Assembly (NCBI GenBank): GCA_030598025.1
Contig: JAUVQS010000006.1
Coordinates: 1 to 23,996 of the forward strand
Length of the DNA stretch: 23,996 bases
From: Acidimicrobiia bacterium
Lineage (GTDB): Bacteria > Actinomycetota > Acidimicrobiia > Spongiisociales > JAHEDJ01
Direction of reading: 5' to 3'
The notes below the pieces were generated by a model. That model was not told where the DNA came from. It searched no databases and worked only from the letters and a program-made list of their open reading frames with translations. The position numbers were made by a program, and so were the translations under genes. Below are positions 5,897 through 13,411 of this stretch, one piece after another. Every line of letters starts with the position of its first letter. The stretch's first letter is position 1.

Positions 5897-6331
5897 GTGT
5901 TCGTCGGAGAGTTTCAGCACACAATGGACGGAAAGGGCAGGGTCGTGCTACCCGCCCGTTTCCGTAAGGCTCTTGAAACGGACGGCTGCGTCCTCACCAA
6001 GGGCCAAGAAGAGTGTGTCTTCGTTTGGTCCTCCGAAGACTGGCAGGAGGAAGCGGAGCGCATGAAGAAGCTCCCCCGAACCGATCGCCGCTTCCGTGGT
6101 TACGCCAGATCCTTCTTTTCCGGCGCCCTTCCCCAAGGACTGGATGGTCAGGGCCGGGTCACTGTTCCCCAGAATCTTCGCTCCTATGCGGGGCTCGAGA
6201 AAGACCTCGTGGTGGTGGGCACGGGCAAACTCATCGAGATCTGGGATGCCGAGCGCTGGAGTGAGGTCTCGGCAGAGGCCGACGATGTCTACGCCAACAT
6301 CGAGGAGGCATTCAGCGATTACGGAATCTAA
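5897..6331 (+). CDS. mraZ: MraZ, transcriptional regulator of the dcw cluster
   Basis: A 144-residue DNA-binding protein with two SpoVT-AbrB-like repeats. Repeat one begins VFVGEFQHTMDGKGRVVLPARFR, and repeat two FSGALPQGLDGQGRVTVPQNLR (about residues 72-93). Both contain the family D-x-(K/Q)-GR-(V)-x-(L/V)-P signature. MraZ forms ring-shaped oligomers that contact several TGGGN boxes at once, and three such boxes lie immediately upstream. The frame is open from 5837, but homology starts at the GTG at 5897, with GAGGG ten bases before it; length then equals the usual 140-150 residues. It is the first gene of the dcw operon, separated from rsmH by a structured 103-nt leader. Confidence 0.95.
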   Translation: MFVGEFQHTMDGKGRVVLPARFRKALETDGCVLTKGQEECVFVWSSEDWQEEAERMKKLPRTDRRFRGYARSFFSGALPQGLDGQGRVTVPQNLRSYAGLEKDLVVVGTGKLIEIWDAERWSEVSAEADDVYANIEEAFSDYGI

Positions 6332-6333
6332 CT

Positions 6334-6433
6334 GGCTGGTCGGACCGTCTGGTCCATCGCCAGCCCCCCGGTTACCAACGGAAGGCCCCTTTCTCCGCCC
6401 GCTTCCTTTGGTGCCAGCGCCCGGGGGGCTGGC
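6334..6433 (+). promoter_or_regulatory. Structured mraZ-rsmH leader with two competing hairpins
   Basis: Hairpin A: GGCTGG (6334-6339) pairs CCAGCC (6360-6365), enclosing GGACC/GGTCC (6342-6346 with 6351-6355). Hairpin B: GCCAGCCCCCCGG (6359-6371) pairs perfectly over 13 bp with CCGGGGGGCTGGC (6421-6433). An inner 11-bp stem with one mismatch lies within it (6374-6384 with 6402-6412). A and B share 6360-6365 and cannot coexist. Hairpin B buries the G-run 6423-6428, the only ribosome-binding candidate of rsmH, two bases from its ATG. No T-run follows, so translation control or RNA processing is more likely than termination. Confidence 0.6.
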
Positions 6434-6434
6434 C

Positions 6435-7361
6435 ATGGATCAAGACCCGAAACGGAAATACCACCAGCCGGTGATGACGAGGGAGATCGTGGAGTTGTTC
6501 GAGCCCATCGACGGGGGAGTGCTGGTAGATGCCACCTACGGTGGCGGAGGCCATTCCCGTGCGTTGCTTTCGGCCTACCCCGGTCTTCAAATCATCGCCA
6601 TCGACCGGGACAGTGCCGCCGTAGCCGATCAGGCGCCCGACCGGGTTCGACTTCATCAGCGCGCCTTCTCCGAGATGGGGGAGTTGCTCGATGAGCTGGG
6701 CGTGGACTCCATTACCGGGGCGCTGTTCGACCTCGGTGTATCCGGGCACCAACTCGACACGGCCGATCGAGGATTCTCGTATCGCCAATCCGGACCGCTC
6801 GACATGCGTATGGGCCCCAACGCACCTTTTTCGGCTGCCGAGATTGTCAATGATTGGCCTCAGGACCGGTTGCGCCGGATTATCGGCAAATACGGCGAAG
6901 AACGCTTTGCGTCCCGAATCGCCACAGCGATTGTCCGGGCGAGGCCTGTCTCCGACACCGCGCAACTGGCCGAGATCGTCCGCGATGCCATCCCGGCGGC
7001 GACCAGGCGCACCGGTGGCCATCCAGCCCGCCGCACTTTTCAGGCAATCCGGATCGCTGCCAACGATGAGCTGGCAGAGATCGAAGCTGCGCTCGAAACC
7101 GCCCTCGATCGACTCTCAACCGGTGGACGCTGCGTCGTGATGTCCTATCACTCTCTCGAAGATCGAATCGTCAAGCGAGCCTTCGCCGATCGTGCGCAAG
7201 GATGCACCTGCCCGCCGGAGTTCCCTGAATGCCGCTGCGGGAAGACGCCCACCCTCCGCTTGATCAACCGCAAGCCGCTCCGTCCGACCGATGAAGAAGT
7301 GGAAGAGAACCCGCGCGCTCGTAGTGCGAAGGTGCGAGCGGCTGAGAAGGTGGCCGCATGA
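6435..7361 (+). CDS. rsmH: RsmH, 16S rRNA C1402 N4-methyltransferase
   Basis: A 308-residue SAM-dependent methyltransferase (MraW) that N4-methylates C1402 of 16S rRNA in the ribosomal P site. Motif I is VLVDATYGGGGHSRALL, followed by IIAIDRDSAA. The specific block GALFDLGVSGHQLDTADRGF and SGPLDMRM come next, then RIIGKYGEERFASRIATAI and the end blocks FQAIRIAANDEL and VVMSYHSLEDRIVK. A Cys cluster, CTCPPEFPECRCG, typical of actinobacterial RsmH, lies near the C-terminus. ATG 6435 starts MDQDPKRKYHQPVM at the usual place; the open frame extends much further upstream but that part is a shadow over mraZ. The only ribosome site is a run of G six bases before ATG that can be masked by a hairpin. 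Its stop overlaps ftsL (ATGA). Confidence 0.97.
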   Translation: MDQDPKRKYHQPVMTREIVELFEPIDGGVLVDATYGGGGHSRALLSAYPGLQIIAIDRDSAAVADQAPDRVRLHQRAFSEMGELLDELGVDSITGALFDLGVSGHQLDTADRGFSYRQSGPLDMRMGPNAPFSAAEIVNDWPQDRLRRIIGKYGEERFASRIATAIVRARPVSDTAQLAEIVRDAIPAATRRTGGHPARRTFQAIRIAANDELAEIEAALETALDRLSTGGRCVVMSYHSLEDRIVKRAFADRAQGCTCPPEFPECRCGKTPTLRLINRKPLRPTDEEVEENPRARSAKVRAAEKVAA

Positions 7362-7765
7362 CGGCCCGTCCGGTTCCTGCCACCTCTGCGGCTGCCCGGC
7401 TGCGCGTCATCCAGGGGAAACGGATAGCTCGCCCAACGGCCTGGAGTTGGATGGTCATCGCCGTTGTGTCGTTGGCCGTCTTCTTCGGGCTGATCATTGC
7501 GAACACCGCTCTCGATCGGTCGGCATTCGAACTCGAAGAGATTCGAAACGAAATCGTCGCCGAACAACAACGATTCGATCGACTGCGTCTCGACGTTGCC
7601 CGGCTGCGTTCACCAGAGCGAATTCAGCCTCTGGCAGAGCAACTTGGTCTGGTCTACCCCGACCCGGCCGACATTCGTACTGTGACCGCCGCAGGTGTCG
7701 TTGTTGTGAAGAGCAACGACGATCGGTGGACTGAAATCAAATCGATTCTGAGTGCATCACCATGA
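7358..7765 (+). CDS. ftsL: FtsL-like divisome protein
   Basis: A 135-residue bitopic membrane protein. A basic cytoplasmic N-terminus (1-28) precedes one membrane helix (about 29-49, WSWMVIAVVSLAVFFGLIIA). A charged coiled coil (about 54-80, ELEEIRNEIVAEQQRFDRL) follows, then the FtsL-type end IQPLAEQLGLVYPDPADI. FtsL forms a trimer with FtsB and FtsQ in the periplasmic-side space and helps activate FtsW-FtsI. Sequence conservation in this family is low; the call rests on topology, the end motif and position between rsmH and ftsI. The ATG overlaps the rsmH stop as ATGA. Confidence 0.85.
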   Translation: MTARPVPATSAAARLRVIQGKRIARPTAWSWMVIAVVSLAVFFGLIIANTALDRSAFELEEIRNEIVAEQQRFDRLRLDVARLRSPERIQPLAEQLGLVYPDPADIRTVTAAGVVVVKSNDDRWTEIKSILSASP

Positions 7766-7800
7766 TGGTCGGACCTGGCGCTGGGTGCCGATACCGCGGT

Positions 7801-7821
7801 GGTGACCTTTCTGAGGTCGCC
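7801..7821 (+). repeat. Hairpin in the ftsL-ftsI gap
   Basis: GGTGACCT (7801-7808) pairs with AGGTCGCC (7814-7821), eight pairs including one G-T wobble, with a 5-base loop. It lies in the 82-bp gap and ends 14 bases before the GGAGGA ribosome site of ftsI. There is no T-run. It may be a processing or stability element inside the operon. Confidence 0.45.
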
Positions 7822-7847
7822 TGCCGGGTTCGGCCGGAGGAATAGCC

Positions 7848-9596
7848 GTGAGCGGGCGCTCACGCGCCCGCCGGCGGCTCGGCCGCGCCGACTTCCGGCT
7901 CATCGCCGTCGGAGTTGTCTTGCTCATCGCCTGGAGCGGTCTTGGTTTTCGGCTGTTCCAAATCCAGGTTGTCGATGCCGCGGTGTTCGAAGAGCGCAGC
8001 CGCGAGCAGCGGACCACTCGCCAAGACCTGGCGGCGGCGCGAGGCACGATCTTCGATCGACAGGGTGAGCTTCTCGCCGTAACGATCGAGGGCGTAACGG
8101 TTTCGGCCAACCTCGCCGAGATCGAGGACATCACCGTCACTTCCACGCTGATCGCCGCCTCGATCGGCGGCGATCGCGAGGCTCTCATCGAGCGTCTCGA
8201 ATCCAAAGAGACGGGCTGGGTCACTCTCGTGCGACAGCTCGAGCCGGCGGACGCCGACCATCTCAAGGAGATGGAGTTGCCGGGACTGTATTTCGTCAAC
8301 GAACCGAAGCGGGTCTATCCGGCGGGCCGGTTCACCGCCTCCGTCATCGGTTTCGTTGGCTGGGACAATGAGGGTCTGGAAGGCATGGAGTACTACTACG
8401 AGAGCGCCCTGGCCGGCACCCCCGGCTACGCCGAATGGGAGCGAGCCATCGGCGGAACCCCGATTCCGTTCGCCTCGAGCGAGGTCGTACCGGCCGTTCC
8501 CGGCTCCGATCTAGTCTCCACCATCGATCTCGACATAACGTTCGCAGCATCACAGGTATGTGAGGATACGATTCAGCGGACCGAGGCTCTCCGCTGCACG
8601 ATCGTCGTACTGAATCCGGAAACCGGTGAGATCCTGGCCATGGTCAACACCCCGAGCTTCGACCCCAACGACGTGCGGTCGGCCGACCCGGCTCTCCTTC
8701 AGAATGCCGCCGTACGCATGACCTACGAACCGGGATCGACTCAAAAGCTGGTTACCGTCGCCGCCGCCATCGAGACGGGAGCCGTTCAGTGGAGCACACT
8801 GATCCACGACGTTCCCTACGAACTCGAGGTCATCGAAGGAGCCTGCGACAAAGGCGATGAAGGCGACGAAGTGTACGGCTGCTATCACGATGCCTACGTT
8901 CACGATGATGAAGATATGACGGTGAAGGACATCTTCACCAAATCGTCGAACACAGGAACGATTCTCATCCAGCGAGAGTTGGGCGACACCGCTCACCGCA
9001 AGTACCTGGAGAGTTGGGGATTCGGAAGCCGCACCGGCGTCGACTTCTCCGGCGAAGCGGCCGGAATCGCCGAAGTAGACAGCACTTGCGGTCCGTGCAC
9101 CGCCTCGGCGGCGATCGGCTACAGCGTCTCGGTTACGCCGTTGCAGATGGCATCGGTGTTTGCCACGATTGCCAACGACGGCGTGTGGGTGCAACCGCAT
9201 CTGGTCAGCAGTGTCGTAGATGGGGATGGAGCTCGTCGGCCGGTTGAACCTGAAGAGCGAAGAGTCGTTTCTGATGAGACGGCCCGCATCATGCGCCTGC
9301 TTCTGCAGTCGGTGGTCGAGAGCGAGGACGGAACAGGTGGCAACGCTCGCGTCACCGGCTATGAGGTTGGAGGCAAGACCGGGACCAGTCGCAAATGGGA
9401 GGGGGGTTCCTATTCCGAATCCGCCTGGATCGCCAGCTTCATCGGGATGGCGCCAATCGATGATCCCCAGTTGGTCGTAGCCGTGGTGATCGACTCGCCG
9501 GTCAACGGCCACTACGGCGGTGACGCGGCCGCCCCCGCCTTTGCAGAAGTCATGGAACACGCTTTGCATCAACTCGGAGTGTCCTCCGATGAGTAG
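7848..9596 (+). CDS. ftsI: FtsI / class B penicillin-binding protein (septal transpeptidase)
   Basis: A 582-residue class B PBP that crosslinks septal peptidoglycan together with FtsW. One membrane anchor lies at about residues 16-38 (FRLIAVGVVLLIAWSGLGFR). The dimerisation domain begins with the family block AARGTIFDRQGELLA. Transpeptidase motifs are SxxK at S297 (EPGSTQKLVT), SxN at S366 (KSSNTG) and KTG at K510 (GGKTGTS). Three cysteine pairs lie in the extracytoplasmic domain: C238/C250, C333/C345 and C414/C417; the second pair sits in an acidic insertion between SxxK and SxN. The GTG start at 7848 has GGAGGA six bases upstream. There is no PASTA domain. The stop overlaps murE by eight bases. 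Confidence 0.96.
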   Translation: MSGRSRARRRLGRADFRLIAVGVVLLIAWSGLGFRLFQIQVVDAAVFEERSREQRTTRQDLAAARGTIFDRQGELLAVTIEGVTVSANLAEIEDITVTSTLIAASIGGDREALIERLESKETGWVTLVRQLEPADADHLKEMELPGLYFVNEPKRVYPAGRFTASVIGFVGWDNEGLEGMEYYYESALAGTPGYAEWERAIGGTPIPFASSEVVPAVPGSDLVSTIDLDITFAASQVCEDTIQRTEALRCTIVVLNPETGEILAMVNTPSFDPNDVRSADPALLQNAAVRMTYEPGSTQKLVTVAAAIETGAVQWSTLIHDVPYELEVIEGACDKGDEGDEVYGCYHDAYVHDDEDMTVKDIFTKSSNTGTILIQRELGDTAHRKYLESWGFGSRTGVDFSGEAAGIAEVDSTCGPCTASAAIGYSVSVTPLQMASVFATIANDGVWVQPHLVSSVVDGDGARRPVEPEERRVVSDETARIMRLLLQSVVESEDGTGGNARVTGYEVGGKTGTSRKWEGGSYSESAWIASFIGMAPIDDPQLVVAVVIDSPVNGHYGGDAAAPAFAEVMEHALHQLGVSSDE

Positions 9597-11055
9597 CCCC
9601 ACGTCCGTTGGCCGGTTGGCGACGCTGGCGGGCGGCAAGATCATCGGCGACGCCGCGGTTGGGATCTCCGATGTTGTTCACGACAGCCGGAGTGCGGCAC
9701 CGGGAGCGCTCTTCGTGGCCATTCGCGGCTTGACCACAGACGGCCACCGGTTCGTCGACCAGGCTGTCGAACGCGGTGCCTCGGCGATTTGTGTCGAACA
9801 GCAAGTAGACCACTGTCCCGTTCCACAGATAGTCGTGGATGACTCGAGAGCAAACCTGGGTCTGCTGGCAGCCGAAGTGCACGGCCGGCCGTCGACGCAT
9901 CTGCGGGTAGTCGGTATCACCGGCACGAACGGAAAGACCACAGTTGCCCATCTGCTCGAATCCATTGTGATCGCCGGGGGAGTGGTCGCCGGACGCATCG
10001 GCACTACCGGTGCGTCGGCTGCCGGTCGGTCTCTCCCGCTGGCCCGCACAACTCCCGAGGCGTCCAACCTGCAAAGGCTGCTCGCGGTCATGGTCGAGGC
10101 AGGCGTCGACGTAGTGGCCACCGAGGTTTCCTCTCATGCCATGGCGCTCGGTCGCGCCGACGCGGTGTCATTCGCGGTGGCAGCCTTCACCAACTTCTCG
10201 CAGGACCACCTCGATTTCCACGGTGACATGGAGCGCTACTTCGCAGCCAAAGCCCTTCTCTTTGACGAACGGCGAGTGTCGCGTGCGGTGATCAATGTCG
10301 CCGATCCGTACGGAGCTCGCCTGGCCGGCATGATCGACCTTCCCGTCCTGGCGATCGGCACGGATGTCATGGCCACAGACGTCGCACTGGAACCCGCCGG
10401 CACCAGGTTCCGATTGACGACCCCGAACGGATCATCTTCTGTCTCATTGCCCCTGGCCGGCGAGTTCAATGTTTCCAACGCCTTGATCGCGGCGGGTTGC
10501 GCTCTCGAGCTCGGGTTCGACCTTGAGGCGATCGTCGGTGGGTTGGAGTCGGTCGGTCAGATCCCGGGTCGGTTCGAGATCGTTCCGGCGCAGGGGAACC
10601 TCACAGTGGTCGTCGACTACGCACACACTCCGGACGGCGTCGACACGGTGATTGACACCGCCCGAGCGCTGGCTGCCGGAGAGATCACCGTGGTTTTGGG
10701 TGCCGGCGGCGATCGCGACCGATCCAAGCGACCCGCCATGGGTAGAGCTGCCGCGCGCGCCGACCGGTTCGTTCTCACCTCCGATAACCCGAGATCGGAA
10801 CAACCGGACGAGATCATGGCCGACGTGAGAGAAGGTGTCGTCGACGGCTCAACCGAGTTGATAGTCGAACCCGACCGGCGTGCAGCCATTCGATGTGCCC
10901 TCGAGTCGGCCTCCGACGGAGATATGGTATTGGTGCTGGGGAAGGGTCACGAGCAAGGACAGGAAATCGATGGTCGGGTCCTCGAGTTCGACGACCGCCG
11001 GGTCGTCGCCGAGGAACTTGCTCTGATGGAGGAGGCACCGTGCTCGCACTGCTGA
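9589..11055 (+). CDS. murE: MurE, UDP-MurNAc-L-Ala-D-Glu:meso-DAP ligase
   Basis: A 488-residue cytoplasmic ATP-dependent ligase adding the third stem residue to the peptidoglycan precursor. The ATP site is GITGTNGKTT with K116. The N-terminal domain contains VHDSRSAAPGALFVAI, the UDP-MurNAc-binding Ser-Arg region. The central block is TTPEASNLQRLL and TEVSSHAMALGR. DNPR at residues 399-402 is the motif that marks meso-diaminopimelate rather than lysine specificity. ATG 9589 lies inside the end of ftsI (overlap ATGAGTAG), with CGGAG upstream; the frame is open further back but lacks homology. In related clusters murF follows; here mraY follows directly, overlapping by 16 bases. Confidence 0.96.
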   Translation: MSSPTSVGRLATLAGGKIIGDAAVGISDVVHDSRSAAPGALFVAIRGLTTDGHRFVDQAVERGASAICVEQQVDHCPVPQIVVDDSRANLGLLAAEVHGRPSTHLRVVGITGTNGKTTVAHLLESIVIAGGVVAGRIGTTGASAAGRSLPLARTTPEASNLQRLLAVMVEAGVDVVATEVSSHAMALGRADAVSFAVAAFTNFSQDHLDFHGDMERYFAAKALLFDERRVSRAVINVADPYGARLAGMIDLPVLAIGTDVMATDVALEPAGTRFRLTTPNGSSSVSLPLAGEFNVSNALIAAGCALELGFDLEAIVGGLESVGQIPGRFEIVPAQGNLTVVVDYAHTPDGVDTVIDTARALAAGEITVVLGAGGDRDRSKRPAMGRAAARADRFVLTSDNPRSEQPDEIMADVREGVVDGSTELIVEPDRRAAIRCALESASDGDMVLVLGKGHEQGQEIDGRVLEFDDRRVVAEELALMEEAPCSHC

Positions 11056-12122
11056 GCTCTGCAGCCATTGCCTTTGGAGTTTCGATTCTGGCCACGCCGT
11101 ATGCCATCAGAATCCTGAGGCGTCGCAACATCGGACAGTTCATCCAGGAAGAAGTGGAGGGCCACTCTCACAAGCGTGGTACCCCCACGATGGGCGGGAT
11201 AGTGATCGTGGGCGCCGTTCTGATCGGATACGTCGCCTCCCACGTCTCGTTCTGGAGCCAGGAAGGCGGACTGGGCTTCGACATCCGCGGTTTCAAAGCC
11301 GGCGGACTGCTCGTTGTTTTTGCCTTCGTCGGCATGGGCACGATTGGGTTCATCGACGACTTCCGCAAGGTCACCCGTGAACGGAACCTGGGTCTCGGCA
11401 AGGCCGCCAAGTTCGGAGGGCAACTGGCTATTGCCGGGATCTTCGCCTGGTGGGCCGTCGAGGCTGGAGTTACCTCCGAGATCGGATTCACCCGGTCGTT
11501 GGGTCTCAACCTCGGGATTGCCTACTTCATCTGGGTGCTCCTCATGCTCACTGCCACGGCCAACGCGGTCAACATCACCGACGGACAGGACGGTCTGGTG
11601 TCTGGCTCGGGAGCGCTGGTGTTCGGTGCCTACACGATCATCCTTTTCTGGATCTTCCGCCATCCCGAGTTCTACGATCGATTCCTGGCGACCGAGTTGA
11701 GCGCCCTGGAACTCGCCATTTTCGCAGCGGCGCTCTTCGGCGCACTCCTCGGGTTCCTCTGGTGGAACACGGCTCCGGCCAAGATCTTCATGGGTGACGT
11801 CGGTTCTCAGTCGATCGGTGGCGCTCTCGCCGCGCTGGCCCTGATCTCCAACACGGATCTCCTCTTGTTGCTCCTGGGTGGCTTGTATGTGATGGAGACC
11901 GTCACCGTGATCATCCAGGTCATCAGCTTCCGCGGCTTCGGCAGGCGCGTATTTCGGATGACTCCGATCCACCATCACTTCGAACTGCTCGGCTGGCCGG
12001 AGACGACGATCACCGTCCGGTTCTGGATTCTGGCGGCGCTCGGCGTCGCTTTGGCGCTCGGCTTCTTCTACGGAGACTTCATCACCAACGGTGGTGTCGA
12101 TCTGGCGCGGGGAGCGATCTGA
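11040..12122 (+). CDS. mraY: MraY, phospho-MurNAc-pentapeptide translocase
   Basis: A 360-residue polytopic membrane enzyme (about ten helices) that transfers phospho-MurNAc-pentapeptide to undecaprenyl phosphate, forming lipid I. Signatures are GHSHKRGTPTMGG (residues 41-53), GFIDDFRK, the block NAVNITDGQDGLVSG (with Gln where many homologues have Leu), KIFMGDVGSQSIGGAL, and the HHH motif TPIHHHFELLGWPE. GTG 11040 is chosen because the hydrophobic N-terminus VLALLSSAAIAF begins there and GGAGGAGG sits just upstream; the longer open frame upstream overlaps murE and is arginine-rich shadow. Its stop overlaps the murD start as TGATG. Confidence 0.96.
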   Translation: MLALLSSAAIAFGVSILATPYAIRILRRRNIGQFIQEEVEGHSHKRGTPTMGGIVIVGAVLIGYVASHVSFWSQEGGLGFDIRGFKAGGLLVVFAFVGMGTIGFIDDFRKVTRERNLGLGKAAKFGGQLAIAGIFAWWAVEAGVTSEIGFTRSLGLNLGIAYFIWVLLMLTATANAVNITDGQDGLVSGSGALVFGAYTIILFWIFRHPEFYDRFLATELSALELAIFAAALFGALLGFLWWNTAPAKIFMGDVGSQSIGGALAALALISNTDLLLLLLGGLYVMETVTVIIQVISFRGFGRRVFRMTPIHHHFELLGWPETTITVRFWILAALGVALALGFFYGDFITNGGVDLARGAI

Positions 12123-13411
12123 TGCGAATGCTCGTGCTGGGCGGCGGCATCTCGGGTCGCGGAGCAGTCCGCCTTGCCGGCCGCCTTGGGCACGATGTGG
12201 CCGTGTACGACCGCGATCCAGAAGTCCTGGCCGAGCTCTCAGGAGTCCACACCTTCGGAGGCGAATGGCAATCGGATTGGCTGGACGGATTTGATCTCGT
12301 GGTCACCAGCCCCGGCCTCCCCGAGCACTCGGCTCCGATCACCGCAGCCCTGGCTGCCGGTCTTCCCGTCTGGGGAGAACTCGAGTTCGCCGCGCGGTAC
12401 CTCACCGCACCGATCATCGCAGTGACCGGCACCAACGGAAAGACGACGGTCACGACTCTCATTGCCGACATGCTCAACGCCTCCGGGCTCCGGGCGACGG
12501 CGGCCGGAAACATAGGAACTGCGCTGACGGACCTGGTGGGCAGCACCCCCGACGTGATTGTGGTCGAGGCATCGAGTTTCCAGCTTCGATTCATCGAGGA
12601 GTTCGCACCCAACGTGGCGGTACTTCTCAATATCGCCCCCGATCATCTCGATTGGCATCAAACCTTCGAGAACTACCGGGACGCCAAGGCGAACCTGATC
12701 AAGAACGCCGGACCGGATGTCCCTCTCATCTTCGATATCGATGATGCCGAGGCCGGGCGGGTGGCCGCCGGGAGTTCGACGTTGGCTATTCCGGTCAGCG
12801 GCAAGAGCCGCATTGCCGGCGGGTGGGGAGTCGACGGTGCCCGTCTCGTCCTCGATGGCCTCGAACTGCCTCTGGACGAAATCCCGGTCTCCGATCCGGC
12901 TTTTCTCCTCGATCTCGCGGCCGCCGGAACAGCCGCCCTCCTCGCCGGTGCGGATACCGAGGCGGTCGGCAAGATCATCAGGACGTTCGAGCCCGTCAAC
13001 CACAGGCGAACCGTCGTTGGTACCTGGGGCAACGTGACCTGGGTCGACGACTCGAAGGCGACGAATCCGCACTCGGCTCTGGCCTCGGTAGCCGCCTTCC
13101 GGTCGGTCGTGCTGATAGCGGGCGGGCGAAACAAGGGCCTCGATCTTGCACCGATCGTGCGCCACCCGAGCGTCCGGATGGTGGTGGCCATCGGCGAGGC
13201 TGCGCAGGAGATCATCGCCTCGACGGACCAGACTCCTTCACGAACCGCCGGTTCGATGGAGGAGGCGGTTTCGGCCGCGGCCACAATGGCTCGCCCCGGC
13301 GACACGGTCCTTCTTGCTCCCGGATGCGCCAGCTTCGACATGTTCGACTCGTACGAGCACCGCGGGGATGTCTTCCGCCAGGTCGTTCTCGAGATGGAGG
13401 AGGGGGAATGA
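12122..13411 (+). CDS. murD: MurD, UDP-MurNAc-L-alanine:D-glutamate ligase
   Basis: A 429-residue cytoplasmic Mur ligase adding D-Glu to UDP-MurNAc-L-Ala. It starts MRMLVLGGGISGRGAVRLAGR, the Rossmann-like N-terminal domain, and has the block LVVTSPGLPEH. The ATP site is AVTGTNGKTTVTTL (K107), followed by GNIGTAL, VEASSFQL and LLNIAPDHLDWH, all MurD hallmarks. The C-terminal domain contains NHRRTVVGTWGNVTWVDDSK and ends LLAPGCASFDMFDSYEHRGD. The ATG shares one base with the mraY stop and the stop overlaps the ftsW start as ATGA. Length is normal and no key residue appears missing. Confidence 0.97.
   Translation: MRMLVLGGGISGRGAVRLAGRLGHDVAVYDRDPEVLAELSGVHTFGGEWQSDWLDGFDLVVTSPGLPEHSAPITAALAAGLPVWGELEFAARYLTAPIIAVTGTNGKTTVTTLIADMLNASGLRATAAGNIGTALTDLVGSTPDVIVVEASSFQLRFIEEFAPNVAVLLNIAPDHLDWHQTFENYRDAKANLIKNAGPDVPLIFDIDDAEAGRVAAGSSTLAIPVSGKSRIAGGWGVDGARLVLDGLELPLDEIPVSDPAFLLDLAAAGTAALLAGADTEAVGKIIRTFEPVNHRRTVVGTWGNVTWVDDSKATNPHSALASVAAFRSVVLIAGGRNKGLDLAPIVRHPSVRMVVAIGEAAQEIIASTDQTPSRTAGSMEEAVSAAATMARPGDTVLLAPGCASFDMFDSYEHRGDVFRQVVLEMEEGE

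Noticed and set aside
6359..6433. Large hairpin before rsmH as an intrinsic terminator
   Set aside because: No T-run follows the stem, and the stem reaches to the rsmH start codon, so an RNA structure affecting translation is more plausible.
10947..11978. 343-codon minus-strand frame opposite mraY
   Set aside because: Composition is that of a GC-rich antisense shadow (many Glu, Gly, Arg) without motifs; mraY on the other strand is certain.
12239..13165. 308-codon minus-strand frame opposite murD
   Set aside because: Antisense shadow of murD with no recognisable domain or ribosome site.
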